A stretch of 64,000 nucleotides of DNA from Nipponacmea schrenckii (lineage: Eukaryota > Mollusca > Gastropoda > Lottiidae). The notes beneath the pieces were generated by a model, which saw only the letters and a program-made list of their open reading frames with translations, did no database searches and was not told the DNA's origin. The DNA lies in the NCBI GenBank assembly GCA_030562195.1, contig CM060202.1, positions 7,874,001 through 7,938,000 of the forward strand, read 5' to 3'. This document shows positions 52,031-63,880 of the stretch, in pieces. Every line of letters begins with the position of its first letter. Within the stretch, counting starts at the first letter, position 1. A program made the position numbers and the translations under genes.

Positions 52031-52231
52031 AAAATGACCCCTCATCCAAGCATTTGATGTGAAGGATGAGAGGCATTATTGGAGTAAAGCCGGAGGCTTA
52101 GCATTGTTATGTAGCATACTATCCTAGTTATCGCCCTTTACTATCGCTCTTCAAAGAAAGGTAAAATTAAGTCCCTCTATCACATGACCCAGCACCATAA
52201 TATAAACCACACATTTCAACAATTAATCATT
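52031..52231. repeat. DIRS left terminal repeat and left arm of the hairpin
   Basis: 52031-52099 reappears inverted at 52296-52365, and 52097-52231 reappears inverted at 56705-56838. The pairing of two separate partners is what the circular-intermediate model for DIRS elements predicts. Confidence 0.9.
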
Positions 52232-52295
52232 ATTTAAAGCTATCTGTTGTCTTTTAACTAATCATAGAAATGGGAAAGGGCTGGGTAGATGCATG

Positions 52296-52410
52296 CTAAG
52301 CCTCCGGCTTTACTCCAATAATGCCTCTCATCCTTCACATCAAATGCTTGGATGAGGGGTCATTATTTTCCGCAAAGCCTTCGGCTTAGCATTGTTATGT
52401 AGCATCTCTA
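52296..52410. repeat. DIRS internal complementary region
   Basis: It complements both outer ends of the element and joins them at ggggtca-tta-ttttccg (about 52358-52374). The two extremities overlap there by two or three bases. It lies just past the recombinase stop codon at 52446. Confidence 0.88.
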
Positions 52411-52445
52411 AAGAAAGACAACAATACAATCGGAACTTTCGAATT

Positions 52446-53430
52446 TTATTTAGATCTTAATACAGACAGACTGAAACCTACATCCGTAATATCTACATCT
52501 CTAAGATAAAACTTTTTAAAGTTTTTAGCTGATGACCAATCTGCTGCCTTAAGTATATCCGGAACTGAACACCCATTGAAATATGCAGCAGACACGGAAG
52601 CTGATCTATATGAATGGGCCTTAAACACATCCGCATTAACTCCAGACAACAACAGTACATCCTTGAGCCAACGAGCAACAGTGCTAGTTGTGACGGGCAA
52701 ACAAGTACTAAATGAAATCAACAACTGATCTGCCCTATTAGTGGATTTTGTAATGTTCAAATAATGCATCAAAGTATGCATAACACATACTGTTTCATCG
52801 TGAAAGTGAGGTAAACTTAGCATATAGCTAGACGAACCGTGGTGGTTTTTCAACAATTGAGTAAAACAAAACTGAATTCGATCATTGTAAGTAGACATAT
52901 TCGAGAGTCTTAATACTACCAGAGTCTGGGATCTCGGGGCTGAAGCCAAAGTAATCAACGCTACCAATTTATATGTCAACATTTTCAAACTCAAATTCTC
53001 AAGAGGAAAAAGAGACGACAATACTTAAGAACAATAGAAACGTCCCAAATAACAGTATATTTGGGTTTTGGAGGACATCTATTACATACCACTTTCATAA
53101 ACCGGCTTATTAATATAGATTCTGAACACCACACATTGCCTAAAATCTTCAAGGTTTGGAGAAGCATAGACTTATGAGTATTAATAACACTGTAAGACTT
53201 GCCATGATCCAACATGTAACCAAGATATTGTAGTAATCTTACTTCAGTGGTAACAATGGGATCAAAACCCCACGACTCACACTAAAAAATCCATTGTTTC
53301 CATGCAAGGTCATACTGTTTGTTAGTACCCTTTCTCCAGGAACTAACGAGGACATCAACAACTGACTCTGGAATGCCTCTATCTTTGAGATATCTCCTGA
53401 TACAATCGCTGCGACAAGAGACATCGACTT
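52446..53430 (-). pseudogene. DIRS tyrosine recombinase ORF (two breaks)
   Basis: The catalytic half at 53021-52446 shows LITLASAPRSQTL with the first Arg, KAHSYRSAS as the H-x-x-R box, AADWSSAKNFKKFYL with the nucleophile Tyr. The N-terminal core-binding half is in the same reading sense at 53430-53020 (RDRGIPE-like RYLKDRGIPESVVDVL, KGTNKQYDLAWKQW, SWGFDPIVTTEVRLLQYLGY). It is broken by TAG at 53282-53284 and by a one-base loss near 53020. The gene overlaps the end of the RT frame, as in other DIRS elements. Confidence 0.88.
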
Positions 53431-55224
53431 GGCTAAGAGATGACATGTTCCATCGTGCGCCATCATTAATAGGTCTTTGTGTCGAGGTATCCTAAGAGGA
53501 AAAGAAGCCAAACAATTCAGAAGTACTGGAAACCATGGTTGAGAAGGCCAAAATGGCACAATAATAATAGCTCTACTAACTCTGTCTATACAAATCTTGT
53601 TTAAAATTTTACCTATCAGTGAAAATGGTGGAAAAATATATGGTAGCAAATCTGCCTACGAAAAAGAGAAAGCATCACATTTATAAGAATCTGGTTCAGG
53701 AAACCATGAACAAAATTGAGGCAACTGACAATTCAAACGTGACGCAAACAAATCTATATCAGGCCAGAACAATTGGTTACATATCCTTACAAAAATATCA
53801 TGCTTTATCATCCACTCAGTTGAATCAGAAAAATGTCTTGATGAAAAATCAGCTAAACTATTTGTTTTGCCTGGTATATAAACAGCAGATATATAAAGCG
53901 ATCTCTCTATGCACCAGTTCCAGATATCTTTGGCCAAATCATCCAATAATTTTGATGGCATTCCACCCATATTATTAACATAAGAAACTGCACAAACATT
54001 GTCAGATCTAACCTCAATATGAAGGCTTAATGAGTCAGAAAATAGAGACTTCAACCCAAAAAATATAGCCAATAGTTCCAAAAAATTTATGTCTTTTTGA
54101 CTTTCTGCTACCGACCATCTACCGCCGAATGAAATATGTTCGTCATTATAATATACACCCCAACCTTCCAAGGAAGCGTCAGTTGTAAAGAATACTGAGG
54201 GATTATCCTGTCTTATGAGTTTGCCATTCTTTTCTCTAATATTGTTAATCCACCAATGTAAATCATCAACCCCTTCTGGAGACAAGACCAATTCATTATC
54301 ATAATTCATGGAACTTCCTAAACTTTTCAATTTATCCCTTTCTAAATTCCTATAATGCAATTGTGCTTCGAAGACAGCATAGAAGGCATTTATTAGTAAA
54401 CCTATGAATGACGCAAGAATTCGAACTGAAATTGATCGACGGTTTTCTAAAATAAAATTGGTACAACCACAAATTTTGCTTACCTTCTCCGGTGTCAAAA
54501 ACACCTTATACTTAACTGAATCAATAATAAAACCAAATAATACTATTGTTTGACAGGGTTCAAAACTTGATTTTTTCTCATTTATTGTATATCCTAATGA
54601 TACCAATTTATCTTTAATAACCTGTGTATCATTGTAACATTTTAATTTATCTTGATTCATAATAATAGAATCATCAATATAATAATTACACCTTATACCT
54701 TGAAATCTAAACCAGGCATATACAGGCTTCAAAATTTTGGTGAACACTCTGGGAGCACTGGATAGTCCGAAAGGTAGACAAACAAAATGATATAAAACTT
54801 GATTCCATGAAAATTTTAAATATTTTTGATAATTCTCATGAATAGGAATACTAAAATAAGCATCTGATAAATCGATTGACGAAAAATAATCATTCTTTTG
54901 TAAAGTATCTACTTGAAAAGTTTCTTGTTTAAAGTGTTCATACTGAACAAACTCATTCAATGGTTTTAAATTAATAACAGGTCTATATTTACCATTAGGT
55001 TTAGGAACAATAAATAAATTAGACACAAATTGATCTTTCTCCCAGTGTGAAGGTACAATGGCCCCTTTGACTAATAAAGCAGATACTTCATTGCCAATAA
55101 TACATTTTAATTCATCAGAAAAAATAATTTCATTGGGTAGTTTATACTGATATACTTTGGAACAGAATTCTATCCTGTAACCATTCACCACATCCAAAAT
55201 CCACGGATCATCAGTAATTGTCAA
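53239..55224 (-). pseudogene. DIRS reverse transcriptase / RNase H ORF (one nonsense)
   Basis: The open frame 55224-53656 shows LFIVPKPNGKYRPVINLKPL, FSSIDLSDAYFSIPI, LPFGLSSAPRVFTKIL and YYIDDSIIM (a YIDD form of the catalytic box), then RNase H with FFTTDASLEGWG and VRSDNVCAVSYVN. The frame continues past a TAG at 53656-53658 (position of a conserved Trp in related elements, by recollection) with PYIFPPFSLIGKIL. Without that single change the frame would be whole. Confidence 0.93.
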
Positions 55225-55268
55225 CCAATTATTTACATAATATTTCAGTTTTCCAACATTGGAAACGC

Positions 55269-56557
55269 TTAACTCACATTTTCGTTCTGTTGAGCAGTGG
55301 AGTTTAAATTCCCACGTCGACCTCTTCTACTACCACGATAGCCAACATTGTATGGTTGAAACCGTGATCGTTGACCACGAAATTGTCCACCACGACGAAA
55401 ACCTCGTCTTTGATTGAAGTTGTTTCCTCTAAAATTCTGATTAGGAACATACGTGTAATTAGATTCTTTATTTGATAAAGAGAACCCAGCATCACATTTC
55501 TTTATTTCTTTAGAAATATCATCCCCAAATAAAAAAAACTTGTAATCGGGGTATCAATATTACAAAGATTTGAATATTTCTTTTTAAGATTTGGACGAAT
55601 TAAATATCTTCGCCTTAAAGATATATTGTACTGGGCCGGACTAATCAATGTTAATGAATCCGAAATTAACATCTTTGCTTCATTGTTATTCTTAATTTGA
55701 TCCTTAAGGACATCAGCCAGTTTAATGATAGGTACAATGCCAGCAGCTAATAACTTCTGAATACCCTTAAAACTTTTATCATAGGTATGTGTTCTTACAT
55801 CAATTTCACCCCATATTTCCTGATTAATAAACGGTGGGGGTAACATTTCACAATTTTCAGGTATCTTATGTCTATCAATAATATCATCAGTAGCACCCTG
55901 AGTAGTACAAGCCGTATTTATTAAATTAGCTAAAGATTTTGATATAGGTTCACCTCTCAACGGAGTCTTTAATTTAGGTAATGTCCACAAAGTATCATCT
56001 AATACTGGACTATTATTATTATGCAAATCAGCATTGCTATCAGTATTACTTAATTCATCAAATAAAGCTCCACTAATTTTATCATTAACCTGAAGTGGAT
56101 TAATATTAGGTCTTACAACATCGGTTGAGTTGTCAACCTGAACAGTTAAATTAGGCAACTGACTATAATCTTGAAAAAAGAAATCATTTTCATCATATTC
56201 GTAGTCTATCTCATTAGCCTGAGACTCAACAAGACCTAATTTACATTTTAATGTTAAGAGATCTGCTTCTGATAAATTATCCAAATCAATAAGATTGGGT
56301 TTATTTGAATGAATAGTATTGCCAATAACTTTGTTGACAACATCTGAGGTGTTATTATTGGTACTCAACGAACTTGCTTTATGAGTACTAGTTGAAGCCT
56401 TTTGTTTACCTCTTACAACCTGAACTGCAGATCTTAATTTTGATTTAACTTGTGTTTTGCACTTACTTGTAGACGGAAGAGAATCCTCTAAAGTAAATAC
56501 ATTTTCGTCAGAATCATTTAAAGAAAGTATATCTCTTTCTTTTTCTACACCAGCCAT
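55269..56557 (-). pseudogene. DIRS ORF1 (gag-like), one frameshift
   Basis: The start codon at 56557 opens a 351-codon frame, rich in Ser/Asp/Asn, of the type seen in DIRS ORF1. Near 55554, in a CCCC run, one base is missing. In the shifted frame the protein continues FGDDISKEIKKCDAGFSL and ends with an Arg/Gly-rich tail (RRGFRRGGQFRGQRSRF) and TAA at 55269-55271. The basic tail suits RNA binding. Confidence 0.85.
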
Positions 56558-56704
56558 TGAAACAAAGTTTTAAGAAAATAAATGACTGAAAACTATCGTT
56601 CAGTCTGTGAAAACAAACAGATTGAGTAGTATTTTAACTAATACTACCTGTCTAAATAAAATTTGAGATTCTATCGATCTCTTCTGCGATACGCTAGGAC
56701 AAAG

Positions 56705-56870
56705 AATGATTAATTGTTGAAATTGTGTGGTTTATATTATGGTGCTGGGTCATGTGATAGGGGGACTTAATTTTACCTTTCTTTGAAGAGTGATAGTAAA
56801 GGGCGATAACTAGGATAGTATGCTACATAACAATGCTAAGCCGAAGGCTTTGCGGAAAATAATAACCTTT
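56705..56870. repeat. DIRS right terminal repeat
   Basis: 56705-56838 is the complement of 52097-52231. The outermost 56842-56868 (aagccgaaggctttgcggaaa) is matched only by the internal complementary region. Confidence 0.9.
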
Positions 56871-58150
56871 AAAAGTGCAGGATTAGCTTTGACTCTATGA
56901 TCATCAATAGATTGACCTTTCTGGGGGAAATAAAATAATATGATGAAACTGTCATTAATTAGAACTAAGATAATGAGAACTCCCTTGTTTATCTATAGAT
57001 CTTCAATTTGTACTCTAATTATTTCCTAGTTTTCACCACAAATTGTCGGCCTCATGGCTTATATAACAGTGGGTAAATTTGAAAAGCATAAGGAAGTCAT
57101 TGCTACATAAAATGAAATTCAACAATTTTTCATATGAAGTTTCTTTAGTTATGACATCAAAATTTAAATCAATTTTACTATTTTTATTTTACTGATATGA
57201 TAAATGTGATGCTAAGTGAAAAAAAATATCAAAATCACAGTTAACATATTCTTTATCATAATTTTTAAGAAAGGACTGTACTACAGCTTGTTGTGTTGGT
57301 TTTTCTCCCAGTGAACTAGATACAGTATTAGTATTTAACTCTGAGGCTTGTCTACAAAAAAGGGCAAATCAAGTTGATGGATCAGCATTAAGATCAGTCC
57401 AAATGTCTTCAACTGCAGCTTATGATGGTTTTTTTTTTTCAGGTATAACAGAAACATTTAGGATTTGTAATTAATTTGTAGTTAATTTTTTATTAACTTT
57501 CTACTACTAAATCTCTATTTAAACTGATCAAGTAGGTCTAAGCTTCGGAAAAGATACTCTCAGTTTAAAAATGTGTTATTGATGCAAAGTTTTGTGATCT
57601 TTTACTAGGTTTATAATGAAATAATATAAACAGATTTTCTTCTCGTTATATATTCCCATGCTTAAAATACCATATACAGTGTATTATTATTTTCTTTTTA
57701 TGAGGTGACGTCATATAATAAAGGAAAATGTCAGCTTCCATACATTGACAGTCAGTGATGTCAATTAAAATTTGAAGAAAATGATAATGATAAAAATTTC
57801 TAAAAGCTGTCTATTCCTTAAAAAGTGGTTAAATACAAGAGGTCAAAGTTTAACAACGAGTATCTTAAAATCCCCAATAAATGAAATCCTATGAAGGAAA
57901 TCCTATATTAAACAGAGCATTTGATAGGTTGAATATCAAGTGGCCCAAGAGATTTATAACCATCACAGGAACCATGCAGGAAAAAACCCATGGCCAAATA
58001 AAACATCCTGTTTTATTAATTATCAAGTTAATAAGTTTTGATTAGAAACTCATGCCATAAAAAGCACTGTGGCATAAACAAAGATATTTATCTTCTTCAT
58101 AGATAATTAGTAGTTAATCATTTATGGTGGGTTGATTTGGGTCTTAATGC
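56871..58150. other. Gene-free AT-rich stretch
   Basis: No open frame, exon or recognised repeat found. Confidence 0.4.
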
Positions 58151-58151
58151 A

Positions 58152-58483
58152 TTTAAAAGGGATAATAGGTCTTGAAATATTGTTAACTCAGCCAATAAGA
58201 GATCTATTCATCAGTCAACATACCTGCTGCCATAAAAATAACATAAAAAACTTTAAATAATATCCAAAAAACTAAGTAATTATCCATAAAGATGCTTTTT
58301 TTATTGAAAAACGCTTAAACTGGTTTAGCGGTTTTTTTATTCAAAAATGACTTTATTTTGTGAGTTTTTTAGATTAATTTTATAACACCAAGTAAGTTCA
58401 CTGATGAATATATACACATAACCCATATTGACCATTCTTGATAATCAAAATTTTACGTTCGTGCTGAGACTGCTAGGCATTTA
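58152..58483 (-). mobile_element. Hairpin MITE, copy 2
   Basis: It starts TTAAAAGGGATAATAGGTCT and ends with ...ATTTAA. The internal words (gaccattcttga, aacaccaagtaagttcactg with atgaatatata, the aaaacgct...tagcggtttt stem) match copy 1 at 22319-22660 in opposite orientation. Confidence 0.6.
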
Positions 58484-59394
58484 ATTCTGAAGAAAAACAA
58501 AGTTCTGATATTGTCTTGAAATATCGTTAGGAATTCAATTTCTTTCACCGCTAAGCTTAAAATAGGCCTAATTTAAGAAGACTGAACCTAGCTAAAAATT
58601 GAGGCTACGCCAATTTCTTGTTGGTCATTACGATGATGTTGTCAATAGAACCCCGTTCAAATCAAGCTCAATTTGCATTATAACCTTATTTGTTGTCAGA
58701 TCCTCTAACTCCGATTGCGTTAGGTAAAATGAATCATTTATTCATTTCCTCCACTTGGCTCTACCTCCAACCAAGAGTCTATCTATGCCTATCCTATATT
58801 CGGCACTGTTTTACTTACGCACCCCGTAGAGCTATCGATTTGAAACTTGGCAGAGGGATACTTATTTGTGTCTCGAATGTTCACAACAAATGTCAGACGA
58901 TTCCGACTATTCCTTCTATTATTTTTCAAAGTGTTGAAATGACTGGAATTTCGGCACTGTACTTGGTGGCACACACGTGGGGAAACAGGAACTAAAACAT
59001 TATATATTATTATATGAAAAACACCGGCAACAATAATCACTGGGGATCGCCCGATTGAAAAAGGGTAATGAGGTGCCGCTGACAAAATGGGGATTGAATG
59101 ATGATTATGTACAAATGATAATAAATACGGATGATATAAAAAAAAAACAAGAAAATTAAATAAAGCAATGTGAGAAGTGAGCCAAACGTTAATTGAATTT
59201 TGAAAAGTAAATAATAGCCAAATAGAGAAAAATAACAGAGTAATTTAGATTCATCACACATATATCATGCGCTCCATATAAAACACCAGTCCCCCCAGCA
59301 CCAGTCGCATTGACACATGAAAAATGTTCACCGTGCTTCTGCGATCAAAGCAAAGCATCTCACGCCTTCTAACGACAGCTTGACAAGAGCAGAA
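58484..59394. other. Gene-free stretch
   Basis: Two overlapping ~100-codon frames on opposite strands at 58690-59085 have no recognised domain and no splice support. No other feature seen. Confidence 0.35.
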
Positions 59395-61690
59395 AAAATT
59401 CATACTTGCAATGAAATTTGTTGAAGAGATTGAAGCTACTGAACACTGAGGATGGTTCATGGACTTTGTACAACTATAAATGTGTTATTTTTTATCATTT
59501 ACGCCCAAGGCCGCAGTAGAGGCACATGCCCTTAACATCCCTCCTCTTTAGTCATAACCAAATGATATATTTCTTCTTAGAGATGATGCCATTTTCTATT
59601 CCGAATATGCAAAAGACTTATAATATTGTAATTAAATGAGCATTCTAACAGAAATAAAATAGATAATACACGAGTTAGTCGAGGCAATCATTATACACGT
59701 GGTCTCATCAGTTCAATTTCTTAACCAAATAGTGCTAATAAAAATAATAGACAAGGTCATTTGATATAGCCTTTTTAAAAAAACACTCGGGCTTAAAAAA
59801 AAATTAAATTTGAAAATGAAAATTCCGTTCCCAACAAATTTTAGATAAAGTAACAAGGTTGCAAAAAACACCAAAATCGTACAAATCGTAAAAAAATAAA
59901 GGTAACGGACTTAAGTAAAATTTTGCTATATGTCACCGTTCTGTGATAACACATAAAGTTTCACTTCCGGTTAGAATTTTTTCCTCTAATTAGGTTCTAA
60001 TTATGCCTGATAGTTTATATGTATAGCTTTTGTACTCATTTCTTACATACACCGGAGGTTGGGTCACCAACGTGGTTCTGAAAATCCGGAAGTTCTCACG
60101 CAAAAAACCGGAAGTGGTAGAAAATTTTATGATGTCTTTTTATTTCTATAGACGACTTCTCTATATTCTGTAATTTTCAAAGCGATCGGATAATTAGCAA
60201 CAAAGTTATGCAATTATTCAATTATTATTTTAGTTATAAATATTCATTTTTTATTCCAGGACGTATCTTATCGCATTTTTCAAACCAAATTTCAATACCA
60301 TTTTCGAGTATAGCTAGGGAGCTTCCAGAGAAAAATATGGTCTCGAATTTCATTCGAATCGACTAGATAATAATGTCACCTCGTTGTTTGTTTGTTAAAG
60401 GGATAATAGGCGTTAGAACGAACATAAAATTTTAAGTTCACTCAAATTTGGACAATAACAGTATATATCCACCAGTGGACTTACCTATACATCAAAATCC
60501 CTCTAAAATCCGATAAATCCCCAAAATAAAGTAGTTAATCATAAAACGCTTGAGCCATCCATCAAGCGATTTTCAAATCGTGTAAATATAAAGGGAAGTA
60601 ACTCTAACATGTGAGTTTTCACGCGCCCTTGACCCCTACTGTTGAATTCCACAATGATGTTTTAGCGTTGATTTACCAGACGCTTTTATTCTCAAACTGA
60701 ATGGAATCGTCGCTGGCTCACTTTTTTTTAAAATTCCGAATATATTTTTATTGTGGCTTTTTAAAATTTGGTAAAGTGTGGGATGCATACTTATTTAACT
60801 AATAGTCAATATGAAACACAAATATAAGCCGTAGGACGAGTGTATTTTAACGCCTATTATCCCTTTAACAGGTGTGACTTAAACTCCATATCAGGAACTG
60901 TTTTGTTTCTTAAGGAATTCGAATGATACTTTTTCAGTAAAATATTTGCCACACATTCTTACTAATGTATATGAAATTTAAACAACGTTGTATACCTGGT
61001 GGGATATTCATTCATTCAACCAATCACAAGTGGTACGACAATACCTCGAGTATACGTCGCCGATAATTCTGGCGGAGAGTTATACTTATAAGCTGAAAAT
61101 TTAAGCAAACGGTCCGCCGATATCGGCAAATATTCGCCGACGTCCTGTGTACCATTACAGACTAGGCGACAAAAGGTCGCGAAAGCATCTCTACTAAGTT
61201 CTTGCAAGCAATGAAATATTTTCCTCTCTTTCATGATGTGGTGATCCAGTTAGAAGGCTTGTGATGCTTTGTGACTCTTGGTCATGATCAGCAAATCTAT
61301 CGCAGATTATCGGAGATTTTCCCTGAATATTAAGCAGACGATTGAAGAATAAGGAATTAAAGAGTAAAGAATTTTTACCTTTTATACAAGTTGTCCATCA
61401 CAAGGCATCGCAAATCTTTTCCACGTTTCTCCATCGTCAAAGATCGCCGATTCTAAAATTCCCAGTGTGCATTTGTCTAAATGTAGAAGATGTCCTGTTA
61501 CGGGATCTTTAGCATCCACAGCTCTTAGCATAAAGGACTCGGTTTATTGTCCACCGGATTGAAAAATTAAAGCAACGCCATGCAGTGTTCAGTTAGCTTT
61601 TACATTACTGATATTCTGTAGAAACTTGATTAAACAAATCTGGAGGTTTTTTCTAGATTTTTGATGGAATTAAACCCTTGAAGTTCAAGT
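59395..61690. repeat. Segmental duplicate of 43418-45540, with nested repeat and MITE
   Basis: See the entry at 43418. This copy contains the 30.5-30.96 kb repeat family at 59750-60250 and a MITE at 60399-60864. Its position, downstream of gene 3's last exon on the minus strand, suggests that a block of receptor-flanking DNA was copied. Confidence 0.8.
60395..60868 (+). mobile_element. Hairpin MITE, copy 3, with TTAA target duplication
   Basis: Ends are AGGGATAATAGGCGTT and its complement, flanked on both sides by TTAA (60395-60398 and 60865-60868). A central stem aaaacgcttga...tcaagcgattt lies at 60544-60575. The duplicated segment at 44215-44235 shows the empty site (ggtaatggggtgactcaaa). 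Non-autonomous; TTAA duplication is typical of piggyBac-type transposition. Confidence 0.78.
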
Positions 61691-63050
61691 ACCTATCTAA
61701 TTCAATTCGAATTCGCCTCGACATTTAAAGCAAGAGAATAGGGCAAGTCCGAGTACTTCACTCCACACTGCTGTTTCAGGGAAACAATGTCTATTAAATT
61801 TCATTGAAAACACCATTTTCGTATTTAAAAGTGGGTTCTCTAACCGTTAAGAGTCACATCAAGCTTCGTATGGATTAATTGGTTTTAACTTTCGACGTTT
61901 GTTGTTATGAACATAACATATCCAAAAAATGATATGGTGAGATAAAAAAAATTAACTTAATTCGTTATGAGAAAAGGCATAATTAATGATCTACGTGGGC
62001 AAGCTCTGGGTAATCAAAAAAAGCTTTAATGATGTTTCTTTATCGGATCGACGAGGAGACGAGGAAATTTTCTTTGTTATTAGGCTAATTATGAGGTAGT
62101 TATTGGACAAACTTATATTTTTTTGCTCGATCATTACAACATATCTACTTTGGATTGATATAAGTATTTGCTGTCTTATTATCCAAAACTTATATTAATA
62201 TATGAAAATAAGGCAACGCATCTTTAATGATATAAGACTATCTTTGTGGGAATAATATTGTTTGTAGTAGGAGCTGGTAAAGGACGTAGAGCTGGTGATT
62301 TTACCACGGTTGACAAGATAGAGTGACTGTAACTACTGTTGCGAGTATGGGAGTTCAAAGAAACAAAACTATATATTTTCATACTTTTTTATATATACAA
62401 ATTACCAAAAATATACACACACCTTTAATTCATAAAAGAGGATATTTACTAAAACTCTTATGTATACTGTAGGTAGTATCAAAAGCAAAAGATAGCGACA
62501 GTTGGCATTCATACCATAGCACTGAAATTTTGAAATTCTTTCCGAATAGTACAGCAACCGTAGACCTCACCACGAATGCAACCCAATTATTTTGGAAGTT
62601 TGTTCTTGCCATCGAATATAAGACTTTTTGCGGACAAAAATTTGGCTGAGGCGCTCAACGATAAGTACAATTACTATGCGATGTATAGTTTCTGCACATT
62701 GCTGAATTATGATCCGTGTTCATGGCGTGATAAGCCGGTGAAACTTGTGGTCAGAAAGAACAATGAATAACCCTCACAGTGAATACAAAAGTGACACTAA
62801 CTTTAGGCAAGCTATACCGACATGAAAAATAAAGATAAAGAAAAATACTAGATCTACCTAATGAACAAGAAAAATAGTAATAAGATTGCTTTGCATAATC
62901 TGCAGACAAAATTGCCTGTTACTACATTCCTCGATTTATAAGATACAAAAAGAAAATTTAATACTCTAAAATAATAAACAGAATATAAATGTTAGACAGA
63001 AATGTGAAATTTTTAATTTTTTATAAAAGATTTATATACAAGTCATGGTC
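61691..63050. other. Gene-free stretch
   Basis: Short open frames only (62430-62770), none with recognised content or splice support. Downstream flank of gene 3. Confidence 0.4.
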
Positions 63051-63051
63051 A

Positions 63052-63180
63052 TTTTCTCGCTTCTTTGGACCCCTTTCGAATTTCCTGTTCATCTGAATTA
63101 TCTATCTCTTCTAAGATTATAGTAACAATAGAATTATCAAAAGCTGGTCATTTTCTCGTTTCTTTGAAGCCCTTTCGTTT
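63052..63180 (-). pseudogene. Partial duplicate of gene 3 last exon end
   Basis: The block ggtcattttctcg.ttctttg, then cctttcg and atctgaa.tatctat, is present at 63048-63125 and again at 63146-63210. The second copy covers the real stop-codon region of gene 3; the first is a downstream duplicate. Confidence 0.6.
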
Positions 63181-63183
63181 TTT

Positions 63184-63293
63184 TTATTTATCTGAAATAT
63201 CTATCGCTTCTTCTGTCATTAAAACACCGGAAGCTGTATTCTGATAAACAGATGAAGGATGATTCGGTGGATTTTCATATTGATCCTGTTGAC
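63184..63293 (-). CDS. Gene 3: last coding exon of a fourth receptor paralogue
   Basis: 110 nt after acceptor TTTCTAG, phase 1 in, ending TAA at 63184-63186. It encodes QQDQYENPPNHPSSVYQNTA, then SGVLMTEEAIDISDK. VYQNTASGVL aligns with VYYNTTSGVS of gene 2 and VSYNTTSGVS of gene 0, and the entry phase is the same. Two Tyr-x-Asn motifs (YENP, YQNT) are present. The rest of the gene lies beyond the right edge or in the last 700 bp, where no earlier exon was recognised. Confidence 0.72.
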
Positions 63294-63439
63294 CTAGAAA
63301 TAAAAAGTAAAACATCGTCTGATCAAAATGTTGACATCATATTATTATGTAGTCCGAAACTTGCTGACTCTTTTCCCAGCCTCTGATAGCTATTTGGACA
63401 GATATGACTGTATAAAACTCGGGATTTTCCGCACAGCGT

Positions 63440-63880
63440 ATTTACATACCTCGAATCAACCAAACCTTGATTTATTTGGAAAGATGAATGTTTTCGTAGT
63501 TCAGTCATACCATCATTATCTCCCTACACCACTTATGCCACGCCTATGGCTGCGTCAAAGTTTTTTTTCCAGAATTTCAATCGCTCAGTCGTCATTTCAA
63601 ATTTCCGAAATTCCGACGTTACTGGGTCATAAAATGAAAGTACAAGATGATGATTCGTTTGTTTCTATCACGTGACCGTATTACGTCGGAATTTTTTAAT
63701 GCGCACGCAGTTTGAAATGGCGACTGAGTGATTGAAATTCTTGAAAAAAAACTTTGACGCAACCACAGGCATGACATGAGTGGAGTAGGGTTAAATGATG
63801 GTATGATTGAACTACAAAAACATCCATCTTTCCAAATAAATTAAGGTTTGGTGGATTCGAGGTTATTATGGTGCAGATGG
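63440..63880. mobile_element. Long imperfect inverted repeat (foldback element)
   Basis: Arms of about 160 bp: 63440-63601 and its complement at 63708-63880, separated by about 105 bp. Shared words: tcgaatc.accaaaccttgat, atctttcc/ggaaagatg, tca.accatcatt, caaagttttttttc and tcagtcg.cattt. Open frames on the two strands share the same peptide for that reason. Probably a MITE or foldback element. It lies in gene 3, just upstream (gene sense) of its last exon. Confidence 0.85.

Larger units (their letters stand above)
52028..56870 (-). mobile_element. DIRS-type tyrosine-recombinase retrotransposon, nearly complete
   Basis: The element has the full DIRS plan read on the minus strand: ORF1 with an Arg/Gly-rich C-terminus, reverse transcriptase plus RNase H, tyrosine recombinase, inverted terminal repeats (52097-52231 against 56705-56838, about 98% alike by eye) and an internal complementary region (52296-52410). 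The internal region is the complement of the left extremity (52031-52099) joined to the complement of the right extremity (56842-56868). Lesions are few: one lost base in ORF1 near 55554, TAG at 53656-53658 in the RT/RNase H frame, TAG at 53282-53284 and one lost base near 53020 in the recombinase. The copy is dead but recent. Confidence 0.93.

Noticed and set aside
58690..59085. Overlapping ~100-codon frames on opposite strands
   Set aside because: No recognised domain, no splice signals in phase, and no counterpart in the receptor paralogues.
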